Positions 34,398 through 42,242 of a stretch of DNA of 64,000 nt are shown piece after piece (position 1 is the stretch's first letter; every line of letters starts with the position of its first letter). Source of the stretch: Mesorhizobium sp. ES1-1 (lineage in GTDB: Bacteria > Pseudomonadota > Alphaproteobacteria > Rhizobiales > Rhizobiaceae); NCBI RefSeq assembly GCF_020164785.1, contig NZ_JAIUGX010000009.1:124001-188000 (forward strand), read 5' to 3'. The notes below the pieces were generated by a model that was given only the letters and a program-made list of their open reading frames with translations, had not been told where the DNA came from and made no database searches. Made by a program: the position numbers and the translations under genes.

Positions 34398-34441
34398 GCA
34401 ATAATACGCATCCGTGGCGGCAGATCTTTTGAGCCGCCACC

Positions 34442-34482
34442 GAAAGTCCGGCGTGGCCCTCCCCAGCCGGACTTTCACTTTC
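34442..34482 (+). terminator. Terminator after the DUF982 gene
   Basis: A perfect 11-bp stem (GAAAGTCCGGC at 34442-34452 with GCCGGACTTTC at 34466-34476) and a 13-nt loop, followed by ACTTTCTT. It lies 45 nt after the DUF982 stop. The rest of the interval up to the Crp/Fnr gene (to 34695) shows no gene. Confidence 0.65.
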
Positions 34483-34695
34483 TTCTGCGAAGCCTTCGAG
34501 TGTCTACGACCTTCGAGCCATCAATGAGTCGCGCCTTGTGCGAGGATTGACCTGGCTGCGGCTTTCGCGCGCGTTCAGGACGCGACGACACTCGTTGTGC
34601 CCGGGCATGGACGAGACGCCGATTTCAACGTTTTGTGCAGGTGAGGAGCGGCTTCACGGCATGGAGTTGCATCCTCCGAGCTGTGGCATCCAACT

Positions 34696-35514
34696 ATGAA
34701 TAAGAGCACGCTAACAAATGTTAATGCCGAGTCAGCCTCGCTTCCGACAGAAGGCTTTGCGTTCGGCGCCTTGAGCCCTTCGCTGGAGTCCAACGTGTTA
34801 AGAAGCCTATACCTGAATCTGGGTCAGCATGACGCGCTTTCCGACGCGGAGAAGGCGTTGCTGGCCGGCGCGATGACTTTCGAAAGAAGCTTCGCCATTG
34901 GTCAGGACATCGTCGCCTCGGGCTCGCGACCAACCTACAGCACGCTGATCGTCGATGGACTGGCGGCACGTTACAAGGTTCTGGAAAATGGCGGCCGGCA
35001 GTTCACCTCGTTGCAGGTGCCCGGCGACTTCGTCGATCTCCACGCCTTCCTGCTGAAAACGATGGATCACGGCATAGTCGCGCTGTCGCCGTGCCATGTC
35101 ATCTTTGCCGACCACAGCCGGCTTCGCAGCATCACCGAAGAGGCCCCGCATCTGACCCGGCTGCTGTGGCTGGACACGCTGGTGGACGGGGCCATCCACC
35201 GGGAATGGATCGTTGCCATGGGGCGACGCTCCAAGACCTCGCATCTCGCCCATTTGCTATGCGAATTGTTCGTGCGCCTGCAGGTGGTGCAGCGCACCAA
35301 TGACATGACCTTCCATCTGCCGCTGTCGCAGGCCGAAATGGCCGACGTGCTCGGCCTTTCGGTCGTTCACATGAACCGGGTCATCGGCGCTTTGCGGAAA
35401 GTCGGAGTCGTCACCTGGACAAGCCACACCGTCACGATTCTGGACTGGCAGAGGCTTCAGGAAATCGCGGAGTTCGACCCAACCTATCTGAGCATGACGC
35501 GGGAGCCACGCTAG
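34696..35514 (+). CDS. Crp/Fnr family transcriptional regulator
   Basis: 272 residues. An N-terminal extension of about 45 residues precedes a cyclic-nucleotide-binding-type beta-roll (residues about 55-160: GQDIVASGSRPTYSTLIVDGLAARYKVL, with GGRQFTSLQVPGDFVDLHAFLL). The C-terminal winged helix contains the recognition part LPLSQAEMADVLGLSVVHMNRVIGALRK. No cysteine cluster is present at the N-terminus, so an oxygen-sensing Fe-S cluster is unlikely; the effector is unknown. No Shine-Dalgarno sequence is obvious before the ATG. It is convergent with the YciE-type gene. Confidence 0.88.
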   Translation: MNKSTLTNVNAESASLPTEGFAFGALSPSLESNVLRSLYLNLGQHDALSDAEKALLAGAMTFERSFAIGQDIVASGSRPTYSTLIVDGLAARYKVLENGGRQFTSLQVPGDFVDLHAFLLKTMDHGIVALSPCHVIFADHSRLRSITEEAPHLTRLLWLDTLVDGAIHREWIVAMGRRSKTSHLAHLLCELFVRLQVVQRTNDMTFHLPLSQAEMADVLGLSVVHMNRVIGALRKVGVVTWTSHTVTILDWQRLQEIAEFDPTYLSMTREPR

Positions 35515-35532
35515 CGCATCGCAGCGTGGCTC
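35503..35532. terminator. Hairpin at the end of the Crp/Fnr gene
   Basis: A perfect 10-bp inverted repeat (GAGCCACGCT at 35503-35512 and AGCGTGGCTC at 35523-35532) with a 10-nt loop that includes the Crp/Fnr stop codon. It lies between two convergent genes and may end either transcript, but no clear T run follows on either strand. Confidence 0.45.
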
Positions 35533-35565
35533 GCCGATCATATCTTGCACGGTCGAGTGATGACG

Positions 35566-36069
35566 TTAGGCCGCCTCGGCGGCAATATTGACGGCTGACT
35601 CGGCGAGCTTGGTCAGGGTCTCGTCGGTGGTCTTCTCTTCCGCCAACGTTGCCTCGAGCAGTGCGACGGCGTCCTTCAGGCCAAGTTCGTCAGCCCAAGT
35701 CCGCAGCGTGCCGTAACGCGAGATCTCGTAGTGCTCGACAGCCTGAGCGGCGGCCAGCAGCCCTGCGTCGAGCGCGGGCGATCCCTTGTACTCCTCCATG
35801 ATCTCGGCACCTTCCTCGGTAATGCCCATGATCGCGGCGCACGTCTTGCCGACGGGCTTCTTGCCGATCGCGCCGAACACGTCTTCCAGCCGGGCGACAT
35901 GACCTTCGGTCTCGGTGCGATGCTTTTCGAAGGCGGCCTTGAGCTCGGCGCTTTGCGCGGCCTTGGCCATTTTCGGCAAGGTCGCCAATATCTTCTTTTC
36001 GGCGAAATAAATGTCCTTCAACGTGTCGTGGAAAAGGTCTTCGAGCATTTTCTGCTTTGCCATTGTCAT
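35566..36069 (-). CDS. Ferritin-like DUF892 (YciE/YciF) stress protein
   Basis: A 167-residue four-helix protein of the DUF892 group. It begins MTMAKQKMLEDLFHDTLKDIYFAEKKIL, with the acidic and His residues for a di-iron site spread over EKHRTETEGHVARLEDVF, GLLAAAQAVEHYEISRYGTLRTWA and the C-terminal helix LEATLAEEKTTDETLTKLA. Members are induced by osmotic and other stresses in enterobacteria; the biochemical function is unproven. A second ATG two codons later is also possible as the start. Confidence 0.88.
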   Translation of the reverse strand: MTMAKQKMLEDLFHDTLKDIYFAEKKILATLPKMAKAAQSAELKAAFEKHRTETEGHVARLEDVFGAIGKKPVGKTCAAIMGITEEGAEIMEEYKGSPALDAGLLAAAQAVEHYEISRYGTLRTWADELGLKDAVALLEATLAEEKTTDETLTKLAESAVNIAAEAA

Positions 36070-36247
36070 ATCCTTCGTTGCGTGAGCCCTCAGGCTGACA
36101 ATCCCCTGCTAACGGGTTTGTTCCGATATTCCTCAAGCTGTTGCCGGGTCTTGCGGATTCGCGACCGGCCGAAAGCCGCCGGCCATAAGCAGACAGGGGT
36201 CGGCTATCGCCTGCGAGAGGGCGAATAGCGCGACTGGCGGATACGGA

Positions 36248-37681
36248 CTAACCGGCACTCCCCCGCGGCCGGTCCGTCGCCGATGCCCGCAAGGCGGCAA
36301 GACAGCCGACGATCCCGAGCGGCACGAAGGCGAGGAACAGCCAGCTGGCGACATTGGCGGCGGCTTCCCGATTCAGGCCTTCTGAAAAGCCGCTGGCATT
36401 GGCGACGATGCCCGTCAGGGCCGCGCCCACCGCATAGCCGATGCGCTGCATGGTCGGCACAGCGGCCGAGGCGATGGTCTGTTCATCGCGACGCGCCGAC
36501 GTCACGATGATGCGCGTCAGGAACGGCCAGGCGACGCCGAAGCCGCCGCCCTGCAGCAGGGCGCAAAGCAGGATCAGCGGGATCGAGCCCGCCGGCACCG
36601 TATAGGCGAAGCCGGCTATACCCGCCGCGATCATCACCGCGCCGCCGACGATGATCTGACGTTCGCGTCGCGGCGGCGCGTTGGCAACGAGGATCGACAG
36701 GATCGACCAGGCAATCGATTCAGCCGCGATGATGTAGCCGGTGGTCAGGATCGGAATATCATGCAGGCTGGTCAAAAGCAGCGGCCCGTAGACTCCGAAG
36801 GAACAGGTCGCCACGGAAAAGGCGGCGACCATGGTCATGCCGGCGCCCACCGGCGTGCGCCACGAAAACAGCTGCGATGGAAAAAGGCGCGAGCGCGGCT
36901 TCAGCGCATCGACGGTGAAGAACAGCGCCAGGCCTGCCAGGCCAAGGACCATCAACAGCGAGGAGCGCAGCGGCGCGATGTCGACGCCCGCCGACGCGAT
37001 GAGCACAACGGCCAATGTGAGGCAGGAGAGGGCAGCGACCGGGAAGGGGGGAGCCTTGCCGATGCTCGGCCGCGGCTTCGTTGCCTCCGGAGTGTTGAGC
37101 ACGATCAGGCTGGCCAGCGCCATGGCTGCCCCGCCCAATGTAAAGATGCCGAAGGCCCAGCGCCATGACAGAAGCTCGGTCATGATGGCGCCCAGCATCG
37201 GACCGCTGAACGCTGCGACGCCCCAGACCGCCGACATGATGCCGAACAGCTGCGGCCAGACAGCCCGTTCGAACAATCGCTCGACCGAGACGTAGGCGAG
37301 CGACACCAGCGCGCCGCCGCCAAGGCCCTCGATCAGGCGGCCGGCGAGGAAGAACTGCATCGAAGGGGAGGCGGCGCAGATCAGCGCCCCGGCGGCATAG
37401 AGCAGAGCCGCAACCATCATATTGGTGCGCAGTGCCACGTAGCTTACCAAACGTCCGGCGGCGGCGCCGGCGACGATGGCTCCGAGCTCGTAGATGGCAA
37501 GCGACCAGCCGACGAGCTGTACGCCAGCCATTTCGCCGACCATGGCCGGCATGACCGTGGCCACCATCGTCTCGTTGGTGGCGTGCAGCAGGATGCCCAG
37601 GCTGATGAAGCAGAAGCGCGCGAGGTCGCCGCTCGCCCAGAGCGCGCGCCAGTCGACCCTCCTTGTACCGCTTTCAGCCAT
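36248..37681 (-). CDS. MFS transporter (drug:H+ antiporter type)
   Basis: About 477 residues. The ATG at 37681 (MAESGTRRVDWRALWASGDL) is taken as the start, since the upstream in-frame sequence does not look coding. There are about 14 hydrophobic segments. Landmarks are ILLHATNETMVATVMPAMVGEM in the first helix pair, the Arg/Asp loop near ALRTNMMVAALLYAAG, and LIEGLGGGALVSLAYVSVERLF, as in exporters of the DHA2/EmrB type. No outer-membrane partner gene is nearby. The substrate cannot be inferred. Confidence 0.85.
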   Translation of the reverse strand: MAESGTRRVDWRALWASGDLARFCFISLGILLHATNETMVATVMPAMVGEMAGVQLVGWSLAIYELGAIVAGAAAGRLVSYVALRTNMMVAALLYAAGALICAASPSMQFFLAGRLIEGLGGGALVSLAYVSVERLFERAVWPQLFGIMSAVWGVAAFSGPMLGAIMTELLSWRWAFGIFTLGGAAMALASLIVLNTPEATKPRPSIGKAPPFPVAALSCLTLAVVLIASAGVDIAPLRSSLLMVLGLAGLALFFTVDALKPRSRLFPSQLFSWRTPVGAGMTMVAAFSVATCSFGVYGPLLLTSLHDIPILTTGYIIAAESIAWSILSILVANAPPRRERQIIVGGAVMIAAGIAGFAYTVPAGSIPLILLCALLQGGGFGVAWPFLTRIIVTSARRDEQTIASAAVPTMQRIGYAVGAALTGIVANASGFSEGLNREAAANVASWLFLAFVPLGIVGCLAALRASATDRPRGSAG

Positions 37682-37927
37682 TTCTATCCTTGCCTTGCTA
37701 GCTCGATGACGATGCAGCGCACCAGAAGGCAGCGACCACCCCCGGAGGACCATGCTCGCCTGCGACGTCGGGTCCAGGCGCTGCTCAGTCAGGATAGGGT
37801 CGTAAGACCTCAATCATGGTTGAGCTCAAGCGGTTCATGTCCGTGGCCCATCGCAACGTTCGGGATTGGCCGAAGCGTATCGGCCTAGTCATTCCGGAGC
37901 GAAGTGGAAAGCAACAGCAAAGGGAGC

Positions 37928-38407
37928 TCAGTTCTCGGTGCTTCGCAGCTGGAACTGACTGACGCCGATGGCAAGGTTGACGCCAGTCTGGGTCTGCAGG
38001 CTGAGGGGCTGCAGTGTGAAGGCCTGCGAGGAGCCGCCGACCAGGAGGTTGGCGCCCGCGCCGACTGCCGCGGTTACTTCCGCGCTGGCACCGATATAGT
38101 CTCCGGCGAGCGCGCCAGGCGCGTAGATGTTATTCATCGGCGTCAGCACCAGCCACTGCATGAGGGTCTGCTTTGTTGTACCGATGTCGAGGCCGAACTT
38201 GTTGACGGCGCCGAAATAGGCTTCCGGCGCGAAGCTCTTGTCCGCGGGGCTGAAAGTACAGCTCAGATCCTTGCTTGAGCCCAGGATGAAACCTGTGCCG
38301 CCGCCGATAGCGCAATCGAGCACGCCGAGCTCGACGCCCTTGTCCTGCGCCCGCGCGGCGCCGCCACACGCCATCAAGACCATGGCGACGATCGTTCTCT
38401 TCAGCAT
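37928..38407 (-). CDS. DUF992 secreted protein, copy 1
   Basis: About 159 residues with a signal peptide (LKRTIVAMVLMACGGAARAQ). The mature part follows the DUF992 pattern: VELGVLDCAIGGGTGFILGSSKDLSCTF, later NKFGLDIGTTKQTLMQW and GASAEVTAAVGAGANLLVGG, ending with LQPLSLQTQTGVNLAIGVSQFQL. The two cysteines probably form a disulphide. The function is unknown. It is the downstream member of a tandem pair on the minus strand; a strong hairpin separates the two copies, so it should have its own promoter. Confidence 0.85.
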   Translation of the reverse strand: MLKRTIVAMVLMACGGAARAQDKGVELGVLDCAIGGGTGFILGSSKDLSCTFSPADKSFAPEAYFGAVNKFGLDIGTTKQTLMQWLVLTPMNNIYAPGALAGDYIGASAEVTAAVGAGANLLVGGSSQAFTLQPLSLQTQTGVNLAIGVSQFQLRSTEN

Positions 38408-38461
38408 GGTGACCCCCGAGCGGTCTGGAACCGCTCTACACCTTCGCCGCAACCGTTCAAG

Positions 38462-38502
38462 AAATCAAACGGCGCGGAACCATGCTTGTCGGTTCCGCGC
38501 CG
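38462..38502 (-). terminator. Terminator between the two DUF992 genes
   Basis: A perfect 12-bp stem (38470-38481 with 38491-38502) and 9-nt loop; on the minus strand it is followed by the T-rich GTTTGATTTC. It lies 38 nt after the stop of DUF992 copy 2 and should end that transcript. Confidence 0.7.
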
Positions 38503-38539
38503 CGAGGGGTGAAATTATGGAGCGCCTGGCTCCGTGCAT

Positions 38540-39016
38540 TCACTTGAAGGAATGGATCAGCTCGAGCGAGGTCACGGCGACGGCGAGATTGACGCCGGTC
38601 TGCGCCTGGACGCTGAGCGGCTCGAGCATGAACGCGCTGTTGAGGCCACCGACCAGGAGATTGGCGCCGCCACCGGTCACGACGCTCGCCTCGGCGTTGA
38701 CGCCGTAATAGCTGCCTGCAAGGTCGCCTCCGTCATGATCGCGGGTCGCCGCCAGCACGGCCCAGACCAGCTGACCCTGGTGTGTCTGACCGACATCGAG
38801 GCCGATCTTGGAGATGACGCCCGTATAGGTCTCCGACGGGCCGTGGTGATAGGGACGGAAGGTGCAGGACACGCCCTTGTTGGAGGCGACGATGTAGGCG
38901 GTGCCGCCATCGATGGTGCAGTCGAGCGTACCGAGCTGCAGCTTGCCGGCGCTGGCCGGGGCGACGGCGAACGCCGTGGTGACCAGGGCGGCTGCACAGA
39001 CGAGTTTCTTGATCAT
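38540..39016 (-). CDS. DUF992 secreted protein, copy 2
   Basis: About 158 residues, start ATG at 39016 with the signal peptide IKKLVCAAALVTTAFAVAPASA. It aligns along its whole length with the downstream copy: LQLGTLDCTIDGGTAYIVASNKGVSCTF, SKIGLDVGQTHQGQLVWAV, GANLLVGGLNSAFMLEPLSVQAQTGVNLAVAV. The clear divergence between the copies points to an old duplication. Function unknown; probably periplasmic or surface-exposed. Confidence 0.85.
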   Translation of the reverse strand: MIKKLVCAAALVTTAFAVAPASAGKLQLGTLDCTIDGGTAYIVASNKGVSCTFRPYHHGPSETYTGVISKIGLDVGQTHQGQLVWAVLAATRDHDGGDLAGSYYGVNAEASVVTGGGANLLVGGLNSAFMLEPLSVQAQTGVNLAVAVTSLELIHSFK

Positions 39017-39251
39017 GGGACAGTCCTTTTCACGAATAATTCGACAACAGCCTGAGAGGCAGACCGTTTCAAACGGCTTTGATGGCCAGACCGTTCCGTT
39101 GAAAACTTGGCGTGAACAAGGCGGCAGAAGACCTATTGCCGCCGGGGTTAACGCGTGGTTGCCTCGGCGGGTCCTTTTGGACACACCGAGGCTCGCGCTA
39201 CAATTCGACGGATTTGCGACCTCGCACGGCCGCGATCTTTTTGGGCCGGCC

Positions 39252-40094
39252 TCAGCTGACGCGGGCGAGGCCATCCTTGGCCGGCTGGTAGGTCGGGTCG
39301 AGGTGAACGGCTTCGCGGTAGGATTTCGACGCCCTGACCTTATCGCCGCGACGCTCGTAGATCAGCGCCTGGTTGGCCCAGGCCTCGGCGTTCTTGCCGT
39401 CGAGCTTGATGGCCATGTTGAAGTCGGAGAAAGCGTTATCCTCGTCGCCAGTCGCCAGATAGGAAAGGCCACGGCCATTGTAGGGCTCGGCGGCATCCGG
39501 AGCCAGCGAGATGGCGGTCGAAAAGTCCTCGATGGCGAATTTGTGCTGCCCCTGGCTCTGATAGATCAGGCCGCGATTGTGGTAGGCGCGCGCGTCGGTG
39601 GTGTCGAGCTGGATGGCCTTCTGGAAGTCGTTGAAGGCATCCTGGGTGCGGCCCGCCTTGCGGTAGAGGTTGCCGCGGCCGATATAGGCGGCGTCATAAT
39701 TGCCGTTGATCTGGATCGAGCGGTTGTAATCCGCGAGAGCGGCTTCCTGGTTGCCGAGGAAACGCTGGATGAGAGCCCGGTTCGAATAGGCCTGATAGAA
39801 ATTCGGATTGATCTGGATGGCCTGGTTGAAGTCCTTCAGCGCCGCCTGATACTGGCCGCCACGTCCATAGGCGGAGCCGCGGACATTATAGCCCTCGGGA
39901 TCCTGCGGATTGCGCTGGATGACCGCCGAGAGCGAGGAAATATTCTCGCTCGATCCCTGTGCCTTATCGACATTGTTGAACTCGCCGGGCGGTCCGTTTG
40001 TCTGGCAGCCGGCAAGCACGAGCCCGGAAAGCAGGGCCGCCGCCAAGGCGAAGCCGCGACATGCGGTTTTGCGCTCCACCGAAATTACGTTCAT
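39252..40094 (-). CDS. TPR-repeat lipoprotein
   Basis: About 280 residues. The ATG at 40094 opens a lipoprotein signal with lipobox LAGC (near residue 28: ALLSGLVLAGCQTNG), so it is probably an outer-membrane-anchored periplasmic protein. Five to six tetratricopeptide repeats follow, each with the alternating Gly/Ala-Tyr pattern (for example YNVRGSAYGRGGQYQAALKD and AYSNRALIQRFLGNQEAALA). Such proteins act as scaffolds for protein complexes, NlpI-like in general layout. It is downstream of rpsU-type S21 on the same strand? No: S21 lies further on at 40231-40509 and is upstream in the direction of transcription, separated by a strong terminator. Confidence 0.88.
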   Translation of the reverse strand: MNVISVERKTACRGFALAAALLSGLVLAGCQTNGPPGEFNNVDKAQGSSENISSLSAVIQRNPQDPEGYNVRGSAYGRGGQYQAALKDFNQAIQINPNFYQAYSNRALIQRFLGNQEAALADYNRSIQINGNYDAAYIGRGNLYRKAGRTQDAFNDFQKAIQLDTTDARAYHNRGLIYQSQGQHKFAIEDFSTAISLAPDAAEPYNGRGLSYLATGDEDNAFSDFNMAIKLDGKNAEAWANQALIYERRGDKVRASKSYREAVHLDPTYQPAKDGLARVS

Positions 40095-40159
40095 GTCTGC
40101 CGTCCTCACTGCCGCCGCGCGTTCAGTCCGGTTCCCCCCTCCGGGCCGGGTTGCAACCA

Positions 40160-40198
40160 AAACAAAAAGGTGGCGGCGATTTCGCATCGCGCCACCTT
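40160..40198 (-). terminator. Rho-independent terminator of rpsU
   Basis: A long stem: 9 bp (AAGGTGGCG at 40167-40175 with CGCCACCTT at 40190-40198), extended by CGAT/ATCG after a one-base bulge, with a TTCGC loop. On the minus strand a T-rich tract (about TTTTTGTTTT) follows. It lies about 30 nt after the S21 stop and before the TPR lipoprotein gene. Confidence 0.8.
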
Positions 40199-40230
40199 CG
40201 GTATCCTTCGAAAAGGACGAAAAATTGGCG

Positions 40231-40509
40231 TTAGAACCGCGGCGGACGCGGAGCACCACCAGGACCGCCTGCGGCGCCAGCGGCAACCGGGCGCGGGGTC
40301 ATCGGCAGCAGGCCTTCGCGCTGTGCGCGCTTGCGGGCCAGCTTGCGGGCGCGGCGAACGGCCTCGGCCTTTTCACGGGCGCGCTTCTCGGAAGGCTTCT
40401 CGTAGTGGCCGCGCATCTTCATTTCGCGGAAAATGCCTTCGCGCTGCATCTTCTTCTTGAGAGCGCGAAGCGCCTGATCAACATTGTTGTCGCGGACGAG
40501 TACCTGCAC
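40231..40509 (-). CDS. rpsU: 30S ribosomal protein S21
   Basis: Small basic ribosomal protein, about 92 residues. The GTG at 40509 is chosen: it gives the usual N-terminus VQVLVRDNNVDQALRALKKKM and has AGGA 7 nt upstream, whereas the TTG two codons earlier has poorer spacing. The core REGIFREMKMRGHYEKPSEK is typical of S21. The C-terminus carries a Gly/Pro/Ala-rich tail (AAGAAGGPGGAPRPPRF), as in other alphaproteobacterial S21 proteins. S21 takes part in the recognition of mRNA by the small subunit. Confidence 0.93.
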   Translation of the reverse strand: MQVLVRDNNVDQALRALKKKMQREGIFREMKMRGHYEKPSEKRAREKAEAVRRARKLARKRAQREGLLPMTPRPVAAGAAGGPGGAPRPPRF

Positions 40510-40679
40510 GGGCAATCCTGTCTTTCGGGTTTGATATCAACAGGCAAGCGGCCATAGCCACTAGCCAACGCGGCGATCTACACCACGAATTGTGGCGGCT
40601 GATAGCAGAATCATCCCACGCTGTCCACAGCGGAAATGAAACTCGGACAGCCAAAACACGGCTGTTTTGCCGGGCAGGA

Positions 40680-41066
40680 TTACGCCGTGGCCAGATGCAG
40701 CCTCTCGAAATCCTCGAAGAACTCGCCGTAGTCGCAGGTGATCTCCTCGCCTGCCGCGATGTCGCGCGTGGCGGTCGCGCCGCCATATTGCGAAAAATCC
40801 GTATTCGGATTCGGGGAATGGTTCATGAAACGCCCATTGTCGACTTCATAGACCATGAAGCCCGGCCGGTCCGGGCTAGGATAGGCATAGCGGTCGAGCA
40901 ATTCCCTGAGCGGCGGGGCCGCGGCTTCATATTTGTCCATCGGTATCAACCGGTCGAAGTCCGGATCGAGCCGCCAGATGGAGGCCCCCTTGCTGACCGG
41001 CTCGGCCGCGAACATGCCGACGCCTTCGATCGCGCTCTGTGCGACATAGGTTCGGATCAGCATCAT
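40680..41066 (-). CDS. SET domain protein
   Basis: A compact, stand-alone SET domain of 128 residues. The substrate/SAM-site motifs are YEVDNGRFMNHSPNPNTDF and the C-terminal GEEITCDYGEFFEDFE; the N-terminus has IEGVGMFAAEPVSKGASIW. The missing post-SET cysteines are usual in bacterial members. It is predicted to be a protein-lysine methyltransferase of unknown target. The start could be the first or second Met (41066 or 41063). Confidence 0.85.
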   Translation of the reverse strand: MMLIRTYVAQSAIEGVGMFAAEPVSKGASIWRLDPDFDRLIPMDKYEAAAPPLRELLDRYAYPSPDRPGFMVYEVDNGRFMNHSPNPNTDFSQYGGATATRDIAAGEEITCDYGEFFEDFERLHLATA

Positions 41067-41183
41067 GGTTTAGGACCTGTCATTCGACGACCGCTTATGG
41101 CTACGGAATCGCCAAAATGCGGGGAAAAAGCAAGAGCCATGGGGCTGCGGCAAAGCTGCAAGCCGGCGGCCGCCGCGAAAACC

Positions 41184-41950
41184 TCATGTACGATTGATCG
41201 AGACGCCTCCATCGGCAAACAGTGCGGTTCCCGTGGTGAAGCTGGAGGCGTCGGAGTTTAGGTAAAGCGCCGATCGGGCAATCTCGTCTGGCCGAGCCAT
41301 GCGCTTCAGGGCATGGATACTCTCGACGAAGGCGCGAGCCTCGGGCGTCGTCGTCGTGGCGCCCGGCGTGTTGGTGCCGCCGGGCAGCAATGCATTGACG
41401 CGTAACCCACTCGGTCCATACTCGGCGGCCAGAACCTGCGTCAGCCCGATCAGACCGGACTTGGCGGCGGCGTAGGCGGCCATTCCCGGCATGCCGGCGG
41501 TGTAGCCAACAAAGCTCGACGTGAAGATCAGCGAGCCGCCGCCGCGCTGCAGTAGGCGGGTATCTGGTACTTCGCGCCGAGGAAGGCGCCGGTCAGGTTG
41601 ATGTCGATCGTCTCGTGCCAAGTGGCCGGGAGCATGTCCGGCAGCGGGCCCAAAACGCCGACGGCGCCGGCATTGTTGAAGGCGATGTCCAGGCCGCCGA
41701 AGCTTTCGACCGCCAGAGCGACCAGCGCCTTCGCATAGGCTTCGTCCCTGACGTCACCGGCAAGTGCGACAGCGGTGCCTTCCGCGTCGAATATCTCGGC
41801 GACCAGCGCGTCGAGCTCTGCCTGGCGCCGGCCGGAGACGACAATCTTGGCACTTTGCTCGGCGAAGAGTTTTGCGGTGGCGCGGCCGATGCCGGAACTG
41901 GCGCCGGTAACGATGGCGATCTTGTTGGCGAGTGCGAGCATATCCTGCAT
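41184..41950 (-). pseudogene. SDR family oxidoreductase gene broken by a frameshift
   Basis: Two overlapping minus-strand frames together make one complete short-chain dehydrogenase of about 255 residues. The upstream part has the NAD(P) site VTGASSGIGRATAKLFAEQ, FNNAGAVGV and INLTGAFLGAKYQIPAY, and then runs into a wrong frame (CSAAAAR). The downstream frame takes over with LQRGGGSLIFTSSF, the catalytic YAAAK, and ends FADGGVSINRT. A one-base deletion near 41550-41556 explains it. Either a recent inactivation or a sequencing error in a GC-rich run. The start is the ATG at 41950 or at 41941. Confidence 0.85.
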
Positions 41951-42242
41951 CCTTGTTCGCGCCGGCTGTGCCGGCAATCGGCATGCTGATCGCAGCCTGG
42001 GGCGGCACGAGCCACCCGATACGTGCGAAGCCTTCAGCCGCGCCTTCGCCTTGTGCGGCGAGCGCATCAGAAGGGGTGCACGGCGAAGCTCAAACAGCGG
42101 CCTTTTTGTCGCGGCGCAAAACGGCAAGCGCCGTCGCAAACAGCGCAAGGGTGGAACCGCCGTTTCGCTAGTGATACACCTCGCGCGCCGGGCCGAAGGC
42201 CGATGGCTGTTGGCGAGAGCTTTTTGGCGAGAGGCTGAGACG
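41951..42242. promoter_or_regulatory. Divergent interval between the SDR and sarcosine oxidase genes
   Basis: 292 nt between two divergent transcription units. No gene is supported; the in-frame upstream extension of soxB does not look like protein-coding sequence. The promoter of the sarcosine oxidase operon should lie here. GAGAGG at about 42229-42235 is the likely ribosome-binding site of the TTG-initiated soxB. Confidence 0.4.

Noticed and set aside
38901..40460. A 519-codon plus-strand frame across the DUF992 copy 2, TPR and S21 region
   Set aside because: It crosses three well-supported minus-strand genes and two terminators, and shows no domain.
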